Of a DNA stretch of 64,000 nucleotides, positions 1 through 12,900 are shown piece after piece. The stretch is from assembly GCA_030141605.1 (NCBI GenBank), contig JAQGDQ010000021.1, positions 744,001-808,000 on the forward strand. Reading direction: 5' to 3'. Source of the stretch: Tubiluchus corallicola (taxonomy: Eukaryota > Priapulida > Priapulimorpha > Priapulimorphida > Tubiluchidae). A program made the position numbers and the translations under genes. Numbering within the stretch: the stretch's first letter is position 1; each line of letters begins with the position of its first letter. The notes below the pieces were generated by a model. It saw only the letters and a list, made by a program, of their open reading frames with translations, was not told where the DNA came from and searched no databases.

Positions 1-563
1 CTTACCAATACCTAGCTAGCAGTTTCCTTCATTAACTTTGAAGCCCGAACTACATAGTTAGCTGTTGCACATTGCATAGATGAAAGTCAAGCCCCCGGAG
101 GCTTTGAGACAATTTTGCCTAGATGCTGTATGGCAGGTTGCAGGCAAAATTCCTTCACTTAAAATTTGCCCCAGGTGCCTGGGAGTCTATACATCGCAAA
201 TACAAACGGCTAGTACTTATTAGTCAGTCGGGAAGCAAAAACATAAATAACTGTTGTACTGTTTTTCATTACTATTGCACATTTAGAACAGAATAATGAC
301 ATATGTACTGTTTTAATGCTTCAAATTAGGTAAAAGTGTTGTTGATAAAATAAAAACTATCTTTAAGCAAAGAAAAAAAATTGACATTAAAATGAAACAT
401 GGATCTTTAAATTAAAAAAAGGTGTCAAATGATTAGCAGCGTTAAAATGAAACATCTCTAAATGGGGAGTCATTAAGTGAGGACTTATGCATTATACTGT
501 ATGCATATTTAACTTACATGGATTTTTAGTCTTTGTTATTTATTATGCATTTGTTAAAATTAG
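1..563 (+). other. Intron of the SZT2-like gene (left edge)
   Basis: No exon-like open frame with proper splice borders is visible. An in-frame TAG sits at 561-563, immediately before the first exon I can place, as expected at an acceptor. The pyrimidine tract there is weak. Confidence 0.5.
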
Positions 564-755
564 TTGGAAGACTTGGAAGTTCTCAAACAGTCTTCGCGAT
601 TGTTCCATTTCTGTGCGACGCCTCTTCTATTTAGTCCACAGTGGCGACGCAAAGCGGCAATTCACAAAACTCCTACAGTTTTTCATTTGTGTGGATTACG
701 GAGCACGGGAAGTGGACAGAACCTGTCAAAACAAATGAGTGACGACTCAAAACCC
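564..755 (+). CDS. SZT2: SZT2-like exon a
   Basis: Phase 0 to phase 0. It encodes LEDLEVLKQSSRLFHFCATP followed by a basic, serine-rich stretch. The donor is CCC|GTAAG. The acceptor TTAG at 560-563 is weakly supported. Confidence 0.65.
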
Positions 756-3700
756 GTAAGATACATTTTATATTTGTTATTTGTGTTGTTGCTAATGATT
801 TTGCTGCAAAGTATGCATAATGTATCCTTTTTTGAAAATTGATAGGTCAGTTACTAATGGCCTGGAGTCTGCTCTCTAACCTGACTTTGTACTTTTCGTA
901 TTAAAGACAAACAAAAAGTATCTTCTTACTCTAATCTAGCGATAGTGGTATTGGTAGTTTGATAGATGGCTGCTGGGCATTCTGTATAATAAACTTGTAT
1001 GGTGTGAGACTTTAAAAGTGTCTTAAATTGGCATATGCTTGTGCCTTATTTGCATTTTGGACAGTAAGCTAGCTTGGTTTATGCTGTTTAGTACTTAATA
1101 TCAATAATTCTAAATTATCTTTGTGTAGACTGTTATAGAAAGATTATCATTGCTTTTATATCTCATTATTTTGCAGCGATCACGACAAAGTTCAGGAGGC
1201 AGTGGCAAAGTGAAACAGCTTCAGCATCAGCGTACGGATAGCTCCGATAGCAAGCGGAGTCAAGATGATCCGGGTGGACATCGCATAGTTGCGGAAGACA
1301 CATGGCACATTCAGCTTCGTCAGAGTTTCATACAGGAATTCATACAGTACATGACTTCACTGGGTTACTGCGTCATATCTACTAAAGCTGCATCGCCACA
1401 GCCGAAAAGGTTCGATTTCTAATGATTTTCTTTATTATTGATAGCTAAGTGTGCATATTTTGCTAACTTATTAATTGTATGACTGCATTTCATTGTTGCC
1501 AATTAACTTACTGTTTTTAAATTATAGGAAACTATATTTTCTATCATCATTATTATCATCATCATTGCTATTATCATCACTTCATATAGTATGTGGTTAT
1601 TTATTTATACTCTGATTTCATCTCTAAGAATAAGCAAAGTTTTTGGTTTGTATATACAGCCTTCCAGCCACATGCATTTGCTGGACTATTTGATCTTGAG
1701 ATTGCTCAAATGTGGCTGGCATTAGTGATAATGTGCTCGGCTGATGTGAGAACTGTTCACATTCCTCGGCTTGGTAAATTTCTCTAAGCAGCACTTGAGT
1801 GTCGCAACCAAGTTTGTATGATACTCAGTTAAAAAGGGTAGCTATTTGTCAAGTGCTAGACAATTAACTTAGACACTTAGTTTGCAGACATCTTGGATTT
1901 TTTTTAAAACCAATGCTAATAAGTTAGTAATGTTTTTTAACTTCTATGTGGTGCTGAAAAGACTGTGCATCCATCTGTAATTTTGGCTTTATAATCAATC
2001 AAACCAATTCTAAAATATTTGTGGCATATTGACATAGCTTTTGCAGCAGCCACACCTTAGACTTAGTAATTGTAATTTAAAATGTAGTTAAGTTTTAGGG
2101 ACTGTATTGTAATACGGAAATACTGGTGTGCTTTCCGTATCAGTTCGCACTTATGTATCCTGTTACATTGTCATCCTGGTCAAGACATCATTGACAATTC
2201 ATTGATTTAATCATCTGCAATCACAATGTCATATTTTTAGTGCAAGCAAACCAAAGCCTCACTCACCAGATGTAAAAAGGAAGAGTAGTCTACAGTGCAC
2301 AGAGTGTTACCTGCAGCGCACCATGCCGGGTGGTATCATTCTAGTTGAACTCAAATACAGGGAGCCATTTTTTATGGTTTGCATGTTTGCACTGGAGTGT
2401 TCTCGTTTGCTAGGAAGTAATATTTTGATGAATCAGGTGAGTAATTTTTGATTTTTCTGTGGTATATTCTCATATCCCTCATAACAAACACAACATTTGA
2501 CGGAGTGTTTAGAAAAGATGATCTTCAGAGTTCTTTTATGAGTGAAATTATTTCTTGAGCTAGGAACATCTGGTGCAGTTAGCACGGTCAGCTTCACTCA
2601 GTTCACTATAATAAAGCTAGTAGTAGATTTAATCCAAATATATGCTGTGACTGGGTCTGTTCATTATAACAAACTTATGAGTCAACAATAGAACTTTAAA
2701 TTGAATTTCCACTTTGTGCAATTGTTTGGATGTTCCATTTTTATATCTAAATTTGCTATAGTTGAAAAACTTCTAATTACAGCGAATTATCAGCAAGAAT
2801 ATTATACGTGTATCAGCAAGAATATTATACGTATAATGAACTTAGTTTGATTTATTTGAATAGGATAAGCAGTTAAACAGGATTTAAAAAGCTGCTATAT
2901 GTGATAACAAATAAGAACTAGATAAGTTTTAGTTGATTAAGAGAACAAAATTGTTTAATTCTATTGTTATTTTGAATAATTTGTTGATGTAATTAAAAAT
3001 TTGTGCTGTGCTTATAAATAAGTTTTGTTGGGAGTTCTCGATCTTATTCAATTATTTCTTATTCATATTTGAACCTTTTAACTGATGTTATGTCAGCTCT
3101 GGTTGTGCCAGTAAAATTCAGGTTAAATTCTTTGCAGTTCCGATTAATGTTCATCGATGAATGCGACAAAGATCGGGTCCGCATCCACACACATTCGTTT
3201 GCTTACGACTTTCATCTGCGTACTATCCATTCGTACATCTCGGGGCGGATGCTTATATTGAAGAAGGGCTACCATCTAACAAGTTTCATGAACGATTTCA
3301 TTAATTATTATCAAAAGTCTCCTGGCTTTGCAAGAAATGATGTGCATTCAGGTGATCCTGTTTTATATTAAATTTGAACATCGTTATGTTCAAAGACTGC
3401 AATATTTTCCACCTGTTACAAACATATAACTGTTGCAGTTACTAATAACGTTGTATGCAATTGTATTTGTCAATGCTTGATCATTATGAAAATTTTGTAC
3501 TTAACAGGAACTGTTGAGATATCGAATCTGATTACACCAGCTAACAAATTGTGGGAGTACATGTTAAACAAGGATCGTCTATATGATATGAATGTTATGC
3601 GCATGGCACCACTACAAACAGAATCTGATATTGATTTGGTACTTTCTTATGTTTCATTTTTGTTTAAGTTGTATTTGATGCTTAGCGCATTTTTATTGTC

Positions 3701-6700
3701 TCCATAATAATCGAAGTACATGAATTACGTTAAGTGATATTAGTGATACTTTACTAGAGCAGGTGTACAAACGCAAAAAAAGAGGAATGTTTTCAAATGT
3801 ATGCTCAGTGAAATGCCTGCTGCCATTTTTAGTTGCTTTCAAATCGTATGGAAATTTAATTTCTGATAGTGTGTCCAAAGAAATAATTTTTGCATTTGCT
3901 TAGTATTTGAGTAGTCAATTCCTCTGATTCAAACTGACGATATCCAGCCCGTTGTTCCAAATTTGGGATATCAAACACCTAACATTTTTTATTTGCATTT
4001 TAGATTTGGAATTTGGTATGTTTGTTGTGAAATGCTATCGGTAGCTTCAAATGGTACTACCTAAAATGTTAAGGTAGTCGGGACAACGTCTTTGATCAAC
4101 AGCTTATCAAATCCTCTATTAAAATTTAGTTTTTAGATCTCATAGTTAATCTCAACAAGCTTTTAAAAATGACCTGATCAGACCGTGCTCGGTGTACATC
4201 ACTAATGTCGGTTAAAGTATGTTAAACAGGATACAACTCTAAACTCATCTAGAATTAAACAGCTTCTGTTAGTTCAGCAAATTGTTCAATAAGCTCAAAT
4301 GTGGAGTTCTGAAACTAATTTTGTCCTGTTAAATAAAAATTCTTAGAAGCATGACTTCAGTAACAAAAAGTAATAAAAATAATATTACAATCTTATTGTT
4401 TGTTGAATTTTAGGCGGAAAATGAATATATTCTTGTATCGCTCTTCTCGTGTCGTGGGACCTACAAAGATTTAGAGGACACTAGTCAGTTTCACGAATTT
4501 GACGTTGCTCTGCTCACTGTGGACAGTTCTGATCCCCAGACTGCAAAGCACTCCAGTGATTCGGGTACCCATACACTTCTTGTAAAGTATTACATCATCA
4601 TTACAAGTCGTCGAGAACTCTTTCCAAAAATCACCCTAGAGAACACCTTGGGTAAGTTAACTCGACATAGTAAGCTTTGCTGTTTTGCAATCAAGGCTTT
4701 TGAATTATTGATAAGTCTAACAATTACTATTGATAAACATAAGTGTTTAGAATTCACAGTTTTTGTCTCGTTAATCTATACCAAGCAAACAAATGCGGAA
4801 CTAAGGTATGGAACTAAGTTTTAAGTTGACATAACAGTACAATTAATGGGAATTTTTTTACTGTGTTTAGGTATGTTTCGAATTGTGCCGGCTTCTGGCC
4901 CTAATGCTGAGCCACCTGGTAAAATGAGTTTATCTTCTCGGTTAGGATTAGTTCACATACGGCAAGAATCTGCCAAATACTTAGGTTTGTAACTATCGTT
5001 AATCAGACTTTGTGCATTTTTGGATGTTACTATCACCTTAACCTTAAATGCTGCAGGAATTTTCATTTGACTAAAAATTCCTAATACAGGTAGTTTTCAA
5101 CTTACGACCTATGCAACGTACGACTGTTTGACTTTACGACCCGTGCACAACTTAATTAGTAATTATACAAAACTAGCTATAACTCATATTTCCTTCTACT
5201 TTTTAGACAAGTTAACTTTAAATCACTATCTGTTTTAGTAAATTCATCCTTGGCACTTAGCATACTTCGTGTATATGCACATATAACATCTTGCCTATGG
5301 GGCACACCACTTAAACATACGGGTCCGACTTGCATCCAATATCCCATGCCAAGATTCGAGTACTTTCATGTTTGAACTTCAAGTTTTCACGAAACTCTAT
5401 AAAGTGCATAAATTATTGTGTGCTACAATTATTACCATTTTTAGGAATTTAATTTCATTTGCTAATTATTATCTGCATAGTAGTCTTTTCTGTTTTTTTA
5501 TATTTTTATTGTTTGCAATCGTGCACATGGTACTCCTTTTGGAGGTAATCAAATTTTAGACTGCCGACTTTTTCTTACTTTTTTGTAATTATTATAATAC
5601 AGTAGGCGCCCTCTTAATAGACTTACCTTGGGACCGAAGTGTTTAAACCTAATTAACTGATTGAGTCAGTTAGCCGAAGGATTTAGTATATCACTACTAT
5701 ACAAGTATTAGCCATCATTCATCATTTTAATATGCATTGCAAAAACTTTAAATGAATCTTAGAAACGAATTAATGGCAAAAATAACTGTTTGCAAGTATT
5801 TAAGAAGCATAATTCATATACGTTAATTAATAAACAAAGGAATCCCAAAAATCTGATTATTACCATTAAAATTACAAAAATTCATGCAAGGTCAGTTGCT
5901 TCATGTCGTTGTGAAGAAGTTGGTTTATGAAATTCTCATAGTGATAAAAACATTGAAAATCTGTTACTATAGACTGCTCATATTCACGCAAAACACGTAG
6001 TCACCCAGTGCTTGGGCTGCAGTTGGTGATGACCTGTGAAAAGCAGCAGGAGCTTCAAAAGCAAACTCCTGGACAAGTGTTTAAAGGTTTAGCTTCCAGA
6101 AATGACGAAATTAATTGCAGTGGACAAGTGGGTGACAGATTCAAAGCAAAACCTCTACACTAACATATTACGCATATAATAAACGTACTGTACCTGCTTA
6201 GAAACAAAGCTGTGCTGAACATGACTGTTTCTATGCGTATTGTAGTGCACAAAATTGATGTAAAGATAACATAAAACCAGCAAAAGCTCTTTGGGACAAC
6301 ACAAGTATCTTGTTTTAAGTGCATGAAGTAAATATTGAGTCGATTATACAGAGTTATTTGATTCAATTATCGACAGTTTTTATATATATTTGAATAGGAG
6401 CGGCCTGTTCCAGGTGTTTTCAGTCAATTAAGTGACTGAGTCTATTAACTGTGAGTCTAATAAATGTACTATTATTATATAGTATAAGTATAATAATACA
6501 TGTACTAAATAAATACCAATCATGCACTTTTTCCAGGTTACTATAGCCATTATGAGACACATCTCAGGAGTTTGTTGCTTGACGAAGCTTTCAAGGCTGA
6601 GAAGCGAATAAAGAACATGGTTTCAGCAGCTGTGGGTCACTGTAGACGTGACATACTTTGGCACAGACTTCTAGTTGGTGTGGCAACAGAGGAGGAAAAG

Positions 6701-9700
6701 GCTCGAAAGAAGTCGAAGGTGGATTCTGATGATTCTTCCAAGGAAGGGGTTTGTGTATTTAATTTTATGTACCTTACGGTATTTCTTTTGCATGTTTTAC
6801 TTATCAGTTACATACTTGCTTTCTAACTTAAATACATACAAACAACCTTAATATTTATTTCACGTGCATTGTACAAAATGTATTAAAAACTATAATAAAA
6901 TTGTAAAACCTAAGTATGGAATCTATTGCTATATTAAAGTTATTTGTGTCCACAAAGTCATCTTCATGCATATTAGAATCTTCGTTCTTGAACTTAAAAT
7001 GCTTAGTCAAACATAAACATATAGTCAAACCTAATGGTACTTACAAGATTATCTACCCTGTCAACCACACTTACCTATTATCATTTAAGTGAGACAAAAT
7101 AAAGCCAATTTTATCCAAATTAACTAGAATACCTATATCCATTCGTCTAAATCCCCATCTCTTAAATTAGTTTAGTAATTTTTCTGGTAGATGCTAAACA
7201 TCAATATGAAATATAACTATGTATATTTTGTGAAAGCTTGACAGTCATGTGATTTAGAATCTAATTTTAGATCTCATTGCTACATTCAGCATTATTGGGA
7301 AGCTTAATGTTGCTAAAGTTCTTTATGGAAGAATTGGGTGCTATTAAACACACCATGTAAGCGATGCTGCTCTTTGACGATGATACAGGGGCACAAAGGT
7401 TACAGGTGCCAAATTCACGGGCACTAAGAAATGTCAGAGATGTGCATTTGTCCATGCAGTGATTCCATGCTTAATTCTGATTTTGCGAAGTTTTCTTTGG
7501 ATTTTATGATTTCATGAATTTTTAAAAATTACTAAAAGCACAAAACATTTGTTTCGATGATCACAGAAAATATGTGTAAAGTTCACACTCACGATAGAAT
7601 GTCCAGTTTGGTGAAACACCAGCTTTAAATACTTGATCTTTCGTGTCAGCAGATGTCACCACAATATGCGAATTATACTATTTAGGAGTCCTTTTAGTAT
7701 CCTGTTGTTAACTGATGATACTTTTGACAGAAAGTGCTAGTTTTTTATTACGTATTTATCCATAATGTTTTTTTACAAGGTAGAACTTACATCACTTCTT
7801 AAATAAATAACGAATATCAGAATGTTCAGACAATTGGGTTTTGAATATTCTAAATACTAAATTTTTTCTTAGGCTGCAACCAAACTAATGTTTGCCGAAT
7901 TTAAAGAATTGCTTAATTCTGTTGTGATGATAAACCTGGATGAAATTGACAAGCAGTTGTCGTCATTTCTGTGCTTGCACGTCAGCTGGTATCAGAGCTT
8001 GTGCAAGGTGCTGATTGCCAAGTTTGGGGAGACAGTGAGACAATTCATATCACAGGATGGAAGCTCACAATATGTGGTAACGTTCATACAAAAAATTCTT
8101 TCTGCTTCCTGGCAAATAACTGAATTATGCTTATTAGTGCATGTTTAATTAATGAAATTAGCTTTGAATGTAATATAAGCAAGGTGTACCAGACTAATGG
8201 TTGAAATTGGCACTAATATATAATGCTTTTTCTTTGCCTAAGAGTAACACTGTACACGATATGCTTCCATTACAACACCTAAAACAAAACATTGTGTTGC
8301 TAGATTTGATACCATACAAAGAGCATATACATACCATAATTAAAACTAATATGGGCAGGTCTAGCCTCGCAAGTGCACATGTGTGTAGCTTTAAACAAAT
8401 TATGCTTCTTACACTTGTATGATTTTAATCAAATTATTTAAATAATTCTGACATTTAAATTCTTAAGACGCTTGAATTTTTGCCATTTATTTGTGTTTTG
8501 TATATTTAGTTAAATTACCAAGTTACTTGTACATGTATGCAAGTACGTTTTTGTTTTTTATGTAGTAGTACAATATTGTTAATGCTAACATTAAGACTGT
8601 TGAAATATGTATTAATGAAGCATTGAGCTACTCCTTTTCATTTGGTGTCCATTGATCATGGCGGGTGTTTGATTGTCAATGGTCAGGCTGGTTTTAAACC
8701 AAATATGCCTTTTGACAGATAACAAAAAGTCCTTGAAGAAGTGCATTCAACTCAGGCAGTTGATCTGAAGTCAGAGGTCATTTCACGGTGACTGGGGGCA
8801 GGGGAAGATTGTCAAGTTGAAATGCCTTCAGTTGCAGGTGGCAGTAGTAGTTTGCAAACAACTTGTAGTTTACCATTTTTTTCAAAACTTGTTTGACCCG
8901 TTAGGCAAGCTGATGCCAACTTTGCCCCAGTAGTTGGATTAGAGACTGCATGATTTTGTCTCTTTTGTTTAGGTGGTACTGAATCCCAATGTGTTGGACA
9001 TGTTCATGATGGTAACTGTCGACCTCAACACAAACAGAAGCGTAAGTGACCTATGCAAACATTTACTATAATAAAGCATCATAGTAGGAAAATACAATCA
9101 GTTTAAAGTTTGAGCAAGAAGTATTGCTATGAACAGTGTCAGAGTAAATAAGACTTTGACTTTTTTGCTGGAGTTCGTGTCACTTTGCATGGTGCAGCTT
9201 GTATTTGCATGTTTTTGTCAATAATACATATTGATATGTATGTACACGGTGTGCCAAAATTCACTTTACACTTATTTTTTTGTATATTTTTACCAAGCAA
9301 AGTAAAATTGACACAGATGAACTAAAACCAATGGCAATTCATTTACTCAAATAGACGAAAATCTGAAAATAATTATTATACTAGCAGGCTTTGCTATTTT
9401 CGCTAACTTCTTTAGAGACCTTAAGAGGTTCAATGATCAGTGCAATAGCAGGTTGGGTATCTTGCACTGAGAAAGTTTCTCACATGAGTAGTAAGAAGGG
9501 CTGTACCTTGTTGAAAAAATCCATGTTGTGCTCTGAATTTCAGTTTAATGGTCACAGAATGTCATGCCAGGCTGATTTTGCATCTCATTTTTAACGTTAC
9601 TGTTATCACCATAGTAACAAAGCTTCTGTCAAAAACTAAACAGAAAGAATTTCCCAAGGCTTTAGTTCATCTGTACCAATTTTCAGATATTTTGCTTTAT

Positions 9701-9940
9701 TTGTCATAAACATGGAAAATATAAAGTGTTTAGTGACTTCTAGGACACCCTGTATTTATATGACTTGCAAAATAAACAACAAACACTTTGCAGGGTCTTT
9801 ATGCAGTATACAGAGAGCCCATCCAGTCAGAGGGTATTACTAATGGTAGACCAGATTGGAGACTAATCATGATTCCATCGCACATCGAGAGCTTCATCAA
9901 CGTTTGTTGCTTTCACTTATGGACAGGTTTGCTGCATTGA
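564..9940 (+). CDS. SZT2: SZT2-like KICSTOR subunit, C-terminal part (11 exons)
   Basis: This is the 3' end of a large gene; the 5' exons lie off the left edge. Joined exons are 564-755, 1177-1409, 2241-2436, 3138-3351, 3508-3638, 4414-4651, 4871-4984, 6537-6748, 7873-8076, 8973-9041 and 9794-9940. Together they give an open frame of 649 residues ending in TGA. Every junction is GT-AG with matching phase. The text (LQRTMPGGIILVELKYREP, TYDFHLR-like AYDFHLRTIHSYISG, HCRRDILWHRLL, and the terminal SFINVCCFHLW) resembles the C-terminus of SZT2 as I remember the family; no search was run. SZT2 is the scaffold of KICSTOR, which holds GATOR1 at the lysosome and restrains mTORC1 when amino acids are low. 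Introns 4985-6536 and 9042-9793 carry inverted-repeat transposons; the others hold nothing I recognise. The family name is the main uncertainty; the gene model is firmer. Confidence 0.8.
1177..1409 (+). CDS. SZT2: SZT2-like exon b
   Basis: The acceptor TTTTGCAG is clear. The exon starts RSRQSSGGSG and contains EDTWHIQLRQSFIQEFIQYM. It ends in phase 2 at a poor donor (AAAAG|GTTCGA), which is the only one that keeps the frame into 2241. Confidence 0.7.
2241..2436 (+). CDS. SZT2: SZT2-like exon c
   Basis: It begins after ATTTTTAG and ends at CAG|GTGAGT in phase 0. It encodes the conserved-looking LQRTMPGGIILVELKYREP and FALECSRLLG segments. Confidence 0.8.
2788..2834. repeat. Tandem duplication, 23-bp unit
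   Basis: TATCAGCAAGAATATTATAC occurs at 2788 and again at 2811, inside an SZT2 intron. Confidence 0.8.
3138..3351 (+). CDS. SZT2: SZT2-like exon d
   Basis: It follows TCTTTGCAG and encodes FRLMFIDECDKDRVRIHTHS and AYDFHLRTIHSYISGRML. It ends in phase 1 at TCAG|GTGATC. Confidence 0.85.
3508..3638 (+). CDS. SZT2: SZT2-like exon e
   Basis: It follows CTTAACAG and encodes TVEISNLITPANKLWEYML and RMAPLQTESDIDL. It ends in phase 0 before GTACTT. Confidence 0.8.
4414..4651 (+). CDS. SZT2: SZT2-like exon f
   Basis: It follows GAATTTTAG and encodes AENEYILVSLFSCRGTY and LVKYYIIITSRRELFPK. It ends in phase 1 at TTGG|GTAAGT. Confidence 0.85.
4871..4984 (+). CDS. SZT2: SZT2-like exon g
   Basis: It follows GTGTTTAG, encodes MFRIVPASGPNAEPPGKM and SRLGLVHIRQESAKYL, and ends in phase 1 at TTAG|GTTTGT. 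Confidence 0.75.
5087..5160. mobile_element. Possible left end of a pogo-like element
   Basis: After a TA comes CAGGTAGTTTTCAACTTACG, then a second GTACGACTG / TTTACGACC pair. This style of end, with CAG after TA and repeated TTACGAC motifs, is typical of pogo/Tigger-type inverted-repeat elements. I could not find the matching right end. Confidence 0.3.
5600..6475. mobile_element. Pogo-like non-autonomous element, copy 1 (SZT2 intron)
   Basis: The left end begins CAGTAGGCGCCCTCTTAATA after a TA. The right end is a degraded inverted copy (GAGTCTATTAACTGTGAGTC, then TACTATTA). Both ends match copy 2 at 55800-56371. I see no transposase. The right boundary is approximate. Confidence 0.6.
6537..6748 (+). 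CDS. SZT2: SZT2-like exon h
   Basis: It follows TTTTTCCAG and encodes YYSHYETHLRSLLLDEAF and VGHCRRDILWHRLLVGVA, then an acidic and lysine-rich linker. It ends in phase 0 before GTTTGT. Confidence 0.85.
7873..8076 (+). CDS. SZT2: SZT2-like exon i
   Basis: It follows TTTTTTCTTAG and encodes KLMFAEFKELLNSVVMINL and HVSWYQSLCKVLIAKFG. It ends in phase 0 at GTG|GTAACG. Confidence 0.85.
8973..9041 (+). CDS. SZT2: SZT2-like exon j
   Basis: This 69-base exon encodes VVLNPNVLDMFMMVTVDLNT. It lies between TTGTTTAG and a strong GTAAGT donor and is phase 0 on both sides. Confidence 0.85.
9245..9752. mobile_element. Mariner-like MITE in the last SZT2 intron
   Basis: A 508-bp element is flanked by TA on both sides (9243-9244 and 9753-9754). 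The left end starts CACGGTGTGCC and the right end, read inverted, starts CAGGGTGTCC. The inverted repeats stay alignable for about 95 bases, including a shared ACAGATGAACTAAA. TA target duplication and this terminus suit the Tc1/mariner group. No transposase frame is present. Confidence 0.7.
9794..9940 (+). CDS. SZT2: SZT2-like terminal exon
   Basis: It follows CTTTGCAG, encodes GLYAVYREPIQ and IESFINVCCFHLWTGLLH, and ends in TGA at 9938-9940. A GT inside the last codons (ACAG|GTTTGC) could serve as a donor, but stopping here fits the family C-terminus. Confidence 0.8.
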   Translation, partial: GLYAVYREPIQSEGITNGRPDWRLIMIPSHIESFINVCCFHLWTGLLH

Positions 9941-12900
9941 TTTGCTGTTAATTGATCTATTGATTAGTTATTGATTATTTACACGTTTTGCTGTTTAACT
10001 AAAAATCTGACAGTCTGTAGTACCTCTTGTTTGTAACCAGCAGTTTGTAATCTACATAAGCTATTAATGTAGAGGTGTAAACTTAATATGGCCATGATTT
10101 GCGGTTACAATGGGGGTAGAAAGTTTGATTTTACCTGGAAGTGGAAACTTGCTTTCACAAATTCACTTTCGAGTTTCTCAAATTTGTTAGTTCACCCAAA
10201 TGTTCTTGAAGCCTTGGCTGGCCTCTCTTTCTGAGAAGGCATTTTACCTTTTGATTTTATCAAACATTCTCGTGTAATTTATTTGTAAATAATGTTACAC
10301 TTAATTTGAGTAAATCTATTATTTAAATGTGAATTTTTTGTACTTATATGTAATTCCATATATATGCGAGCTAATGTCATCACCAGTCCAATCAGTAGTT
10401 TCTGCTTTTTTTTAGAAATCTAGTTTGATTTGTCAGTACCATTAATTGTAAGCATCTGTCTATTATTATTGTAGTGATTTTTAATTTTTTTGTTACTTGG
10501 TTAGAGAATATGTTCTTACTGTCTTCCGAATGTTAGCAATTGTGCTATTGATGTGTAAATAGGTAAATATTAAGATATTATGTATCATAATAAAACTAGC
10601 TGGACTATACAATATTAAACAATGTTAGTGTTTTTCATTGATAATTTTGGGAAATGTCGAGGACAAAAAAGGGAATTTTAGTGTAAATTTTGGGAAAACC
10701 AGTTTGAAAAGTCAGTTGTTTAATGTCAATATACGATTTCTTCTTTTACAAGAAATTCCTGTCTGATCATGCAAAAAATCCCCAGGCTTGTCATTATATG
10801 ACATCACGCAAGCCTGAAGCTAAATACATAGTACATCAAAATTTAGTATCCTAGCTGTTACACTGCATCGCTTAGGTATTATTGATTTTCTGATAATTAA
10901 AACTGTTTGATACAGTATAATCCTAAAAAATTCTTTAGAATTATATTGCAGTTTCAAAAACTTGCCTAATTACCAGTGTTTTGTGCATAGAAATCATGAT
11001 GAAGTATGTTTCCCTATGCAGTTAGGTCACGTGGTATGCTGTATAGATCTACTAACTTTTTGCAATAGTGGAATTGTACGGACAATATTGTTAAAGAGAT
11101 CTGCCAATCTAATGAAACGTGTGCCCGCCAAAATTTGGTACAGCTGTTAAAGTATAAATAGATGTTGTTGACAAAATCGGAGTACTTCATTCGCTTAAGA
11201 TTATAACAAAGCAATGTATATAGGTTATAATATTTGCCAAATTCACTTTAACTTCACTTTTTTTCGTTCTTCATGGCGTTCTCCAAATTTTGCTAGAAGA
11301 TGCATTTTCTTACCGTCAGATGGCAGCGCGGGCATAACATTGCTCTGTAAAAGTATTTGTGCAGACGATAGTTCATTGATAAATCCTCGTTAATGATTTT
11401 ACTGCACGCACAAAGGCATAGAATTATTTTTTACAATTTTAAAAATTTTCACAGTGGCTTGTGAAGTTATCACCTGTGAAATGAATGTGAAAAATAAATT
11501 TTGAAAGTGCATAATAAAAAGCGGATCCCATTGCAAGTGGGCCTAAATGCAAAATGTTTAATTACTGTAATGTACGGCCTCCTTCAAAGTGCTTGTTTCC
11601 GCCAAGGTGAGGCCTTTCTTGCTAGAGTTATTAGCCTCCATCTATTGGGCATCAGTGTGTTGTACAACATCAGGTTGTCAGGGTTCTGCTTTTAAATGGT
11701 TAGAGATGCGGATAGTAATTTGGTTAAACCTAATAATATAAAATGGGATAACGGAATCCAGAGTACCGTGAAATTGATGCAAACTATTGTGCATTAGAAG
11801 TGAGAATGGAAGCAATGGTGAAATCTCAAAGTAGGCAAATCTCTGGCTATAGTGCAAAAGTCACTCGTTTTACTTTATAATTAAGAATTTTGTGTGATTT
11901 ATTTATTTATTTTATCGATACCGCTGGGTTTTTAATCACTGTTCAACTTGTGCTCAATTTGTGCACGTACTGACTTTAGAAAACTGATATAAAATGAATA
12001 ATGTAAACTGTCAATGGCTAAAAGTAAAAACACACTACAAAACGCTACAAAGAAACATTGAAATGACAGAAATGGACAACGATATTTACAAAATACACAA
12101 TTGAGATCCGATAGTCACCTGTGTTTTAATTTAGAAAAATTCACCTGTACAGCTTAATAATCTATCATATTGTGGAGCGCGATATTTAAATTAAACATTA
12201 GGGCTAATTTTATGCAGGATACATACGAATTACTGTTTATCGTCCATTTGCGATTTGTTGGTGGCAAATTGCTAAAAATTAATACAAAGAACATTATTTT
12301 TACGCGCACGTGATCGTCGTGACGCAGATATGAACATTTATAAGAAAAAAGACCGTTAAACAAATTGCGGCCCTGGAAATCGAAGCGTTCCCTGACTTTC
12401 AGCTAAGAAAGTGCTGGCGAGCGGGAGAAGCCTTCGTTAATTTGCAGTGTTTAGATGAAGCTTGTCAGTTGTAGCTTGTTCACTGTCTTGTTTGTCGTCT
12501 CACATTATCAAGTCTGTGGTTAATGTTTAACGCTGCAACAATTCACGGTATTGTCTGTAGGATAAGATTGTCTAGTTGTGTATTCAAAGTGGATGTGGCA
12601 GTAACTGAAGGGTCGGCGACAAGCATTACAAACAATGTAAGTCTACTTGAGTTTGAGAACTAAATTTGTATTAAATTCACCCAGTATGCAAAAGCCTAAA
12701 TAAAGTGAACAGTTGCTTTGTATTCCTAAATGGTTTTCCTCTTTCGTTTTATTCTTTAGCTGGATTACCTTTTGGCTGTAGGGTGAAACAAAAAGAGTGC
12801 TGAATAATTTATTGAAATCTTATTTTTCATTGTGGTTTTGCGATTTTTCGCGCCTTAGAAGATTCTTTCGCAGAACTAAACACAAGTGTGTAGTAACAGT

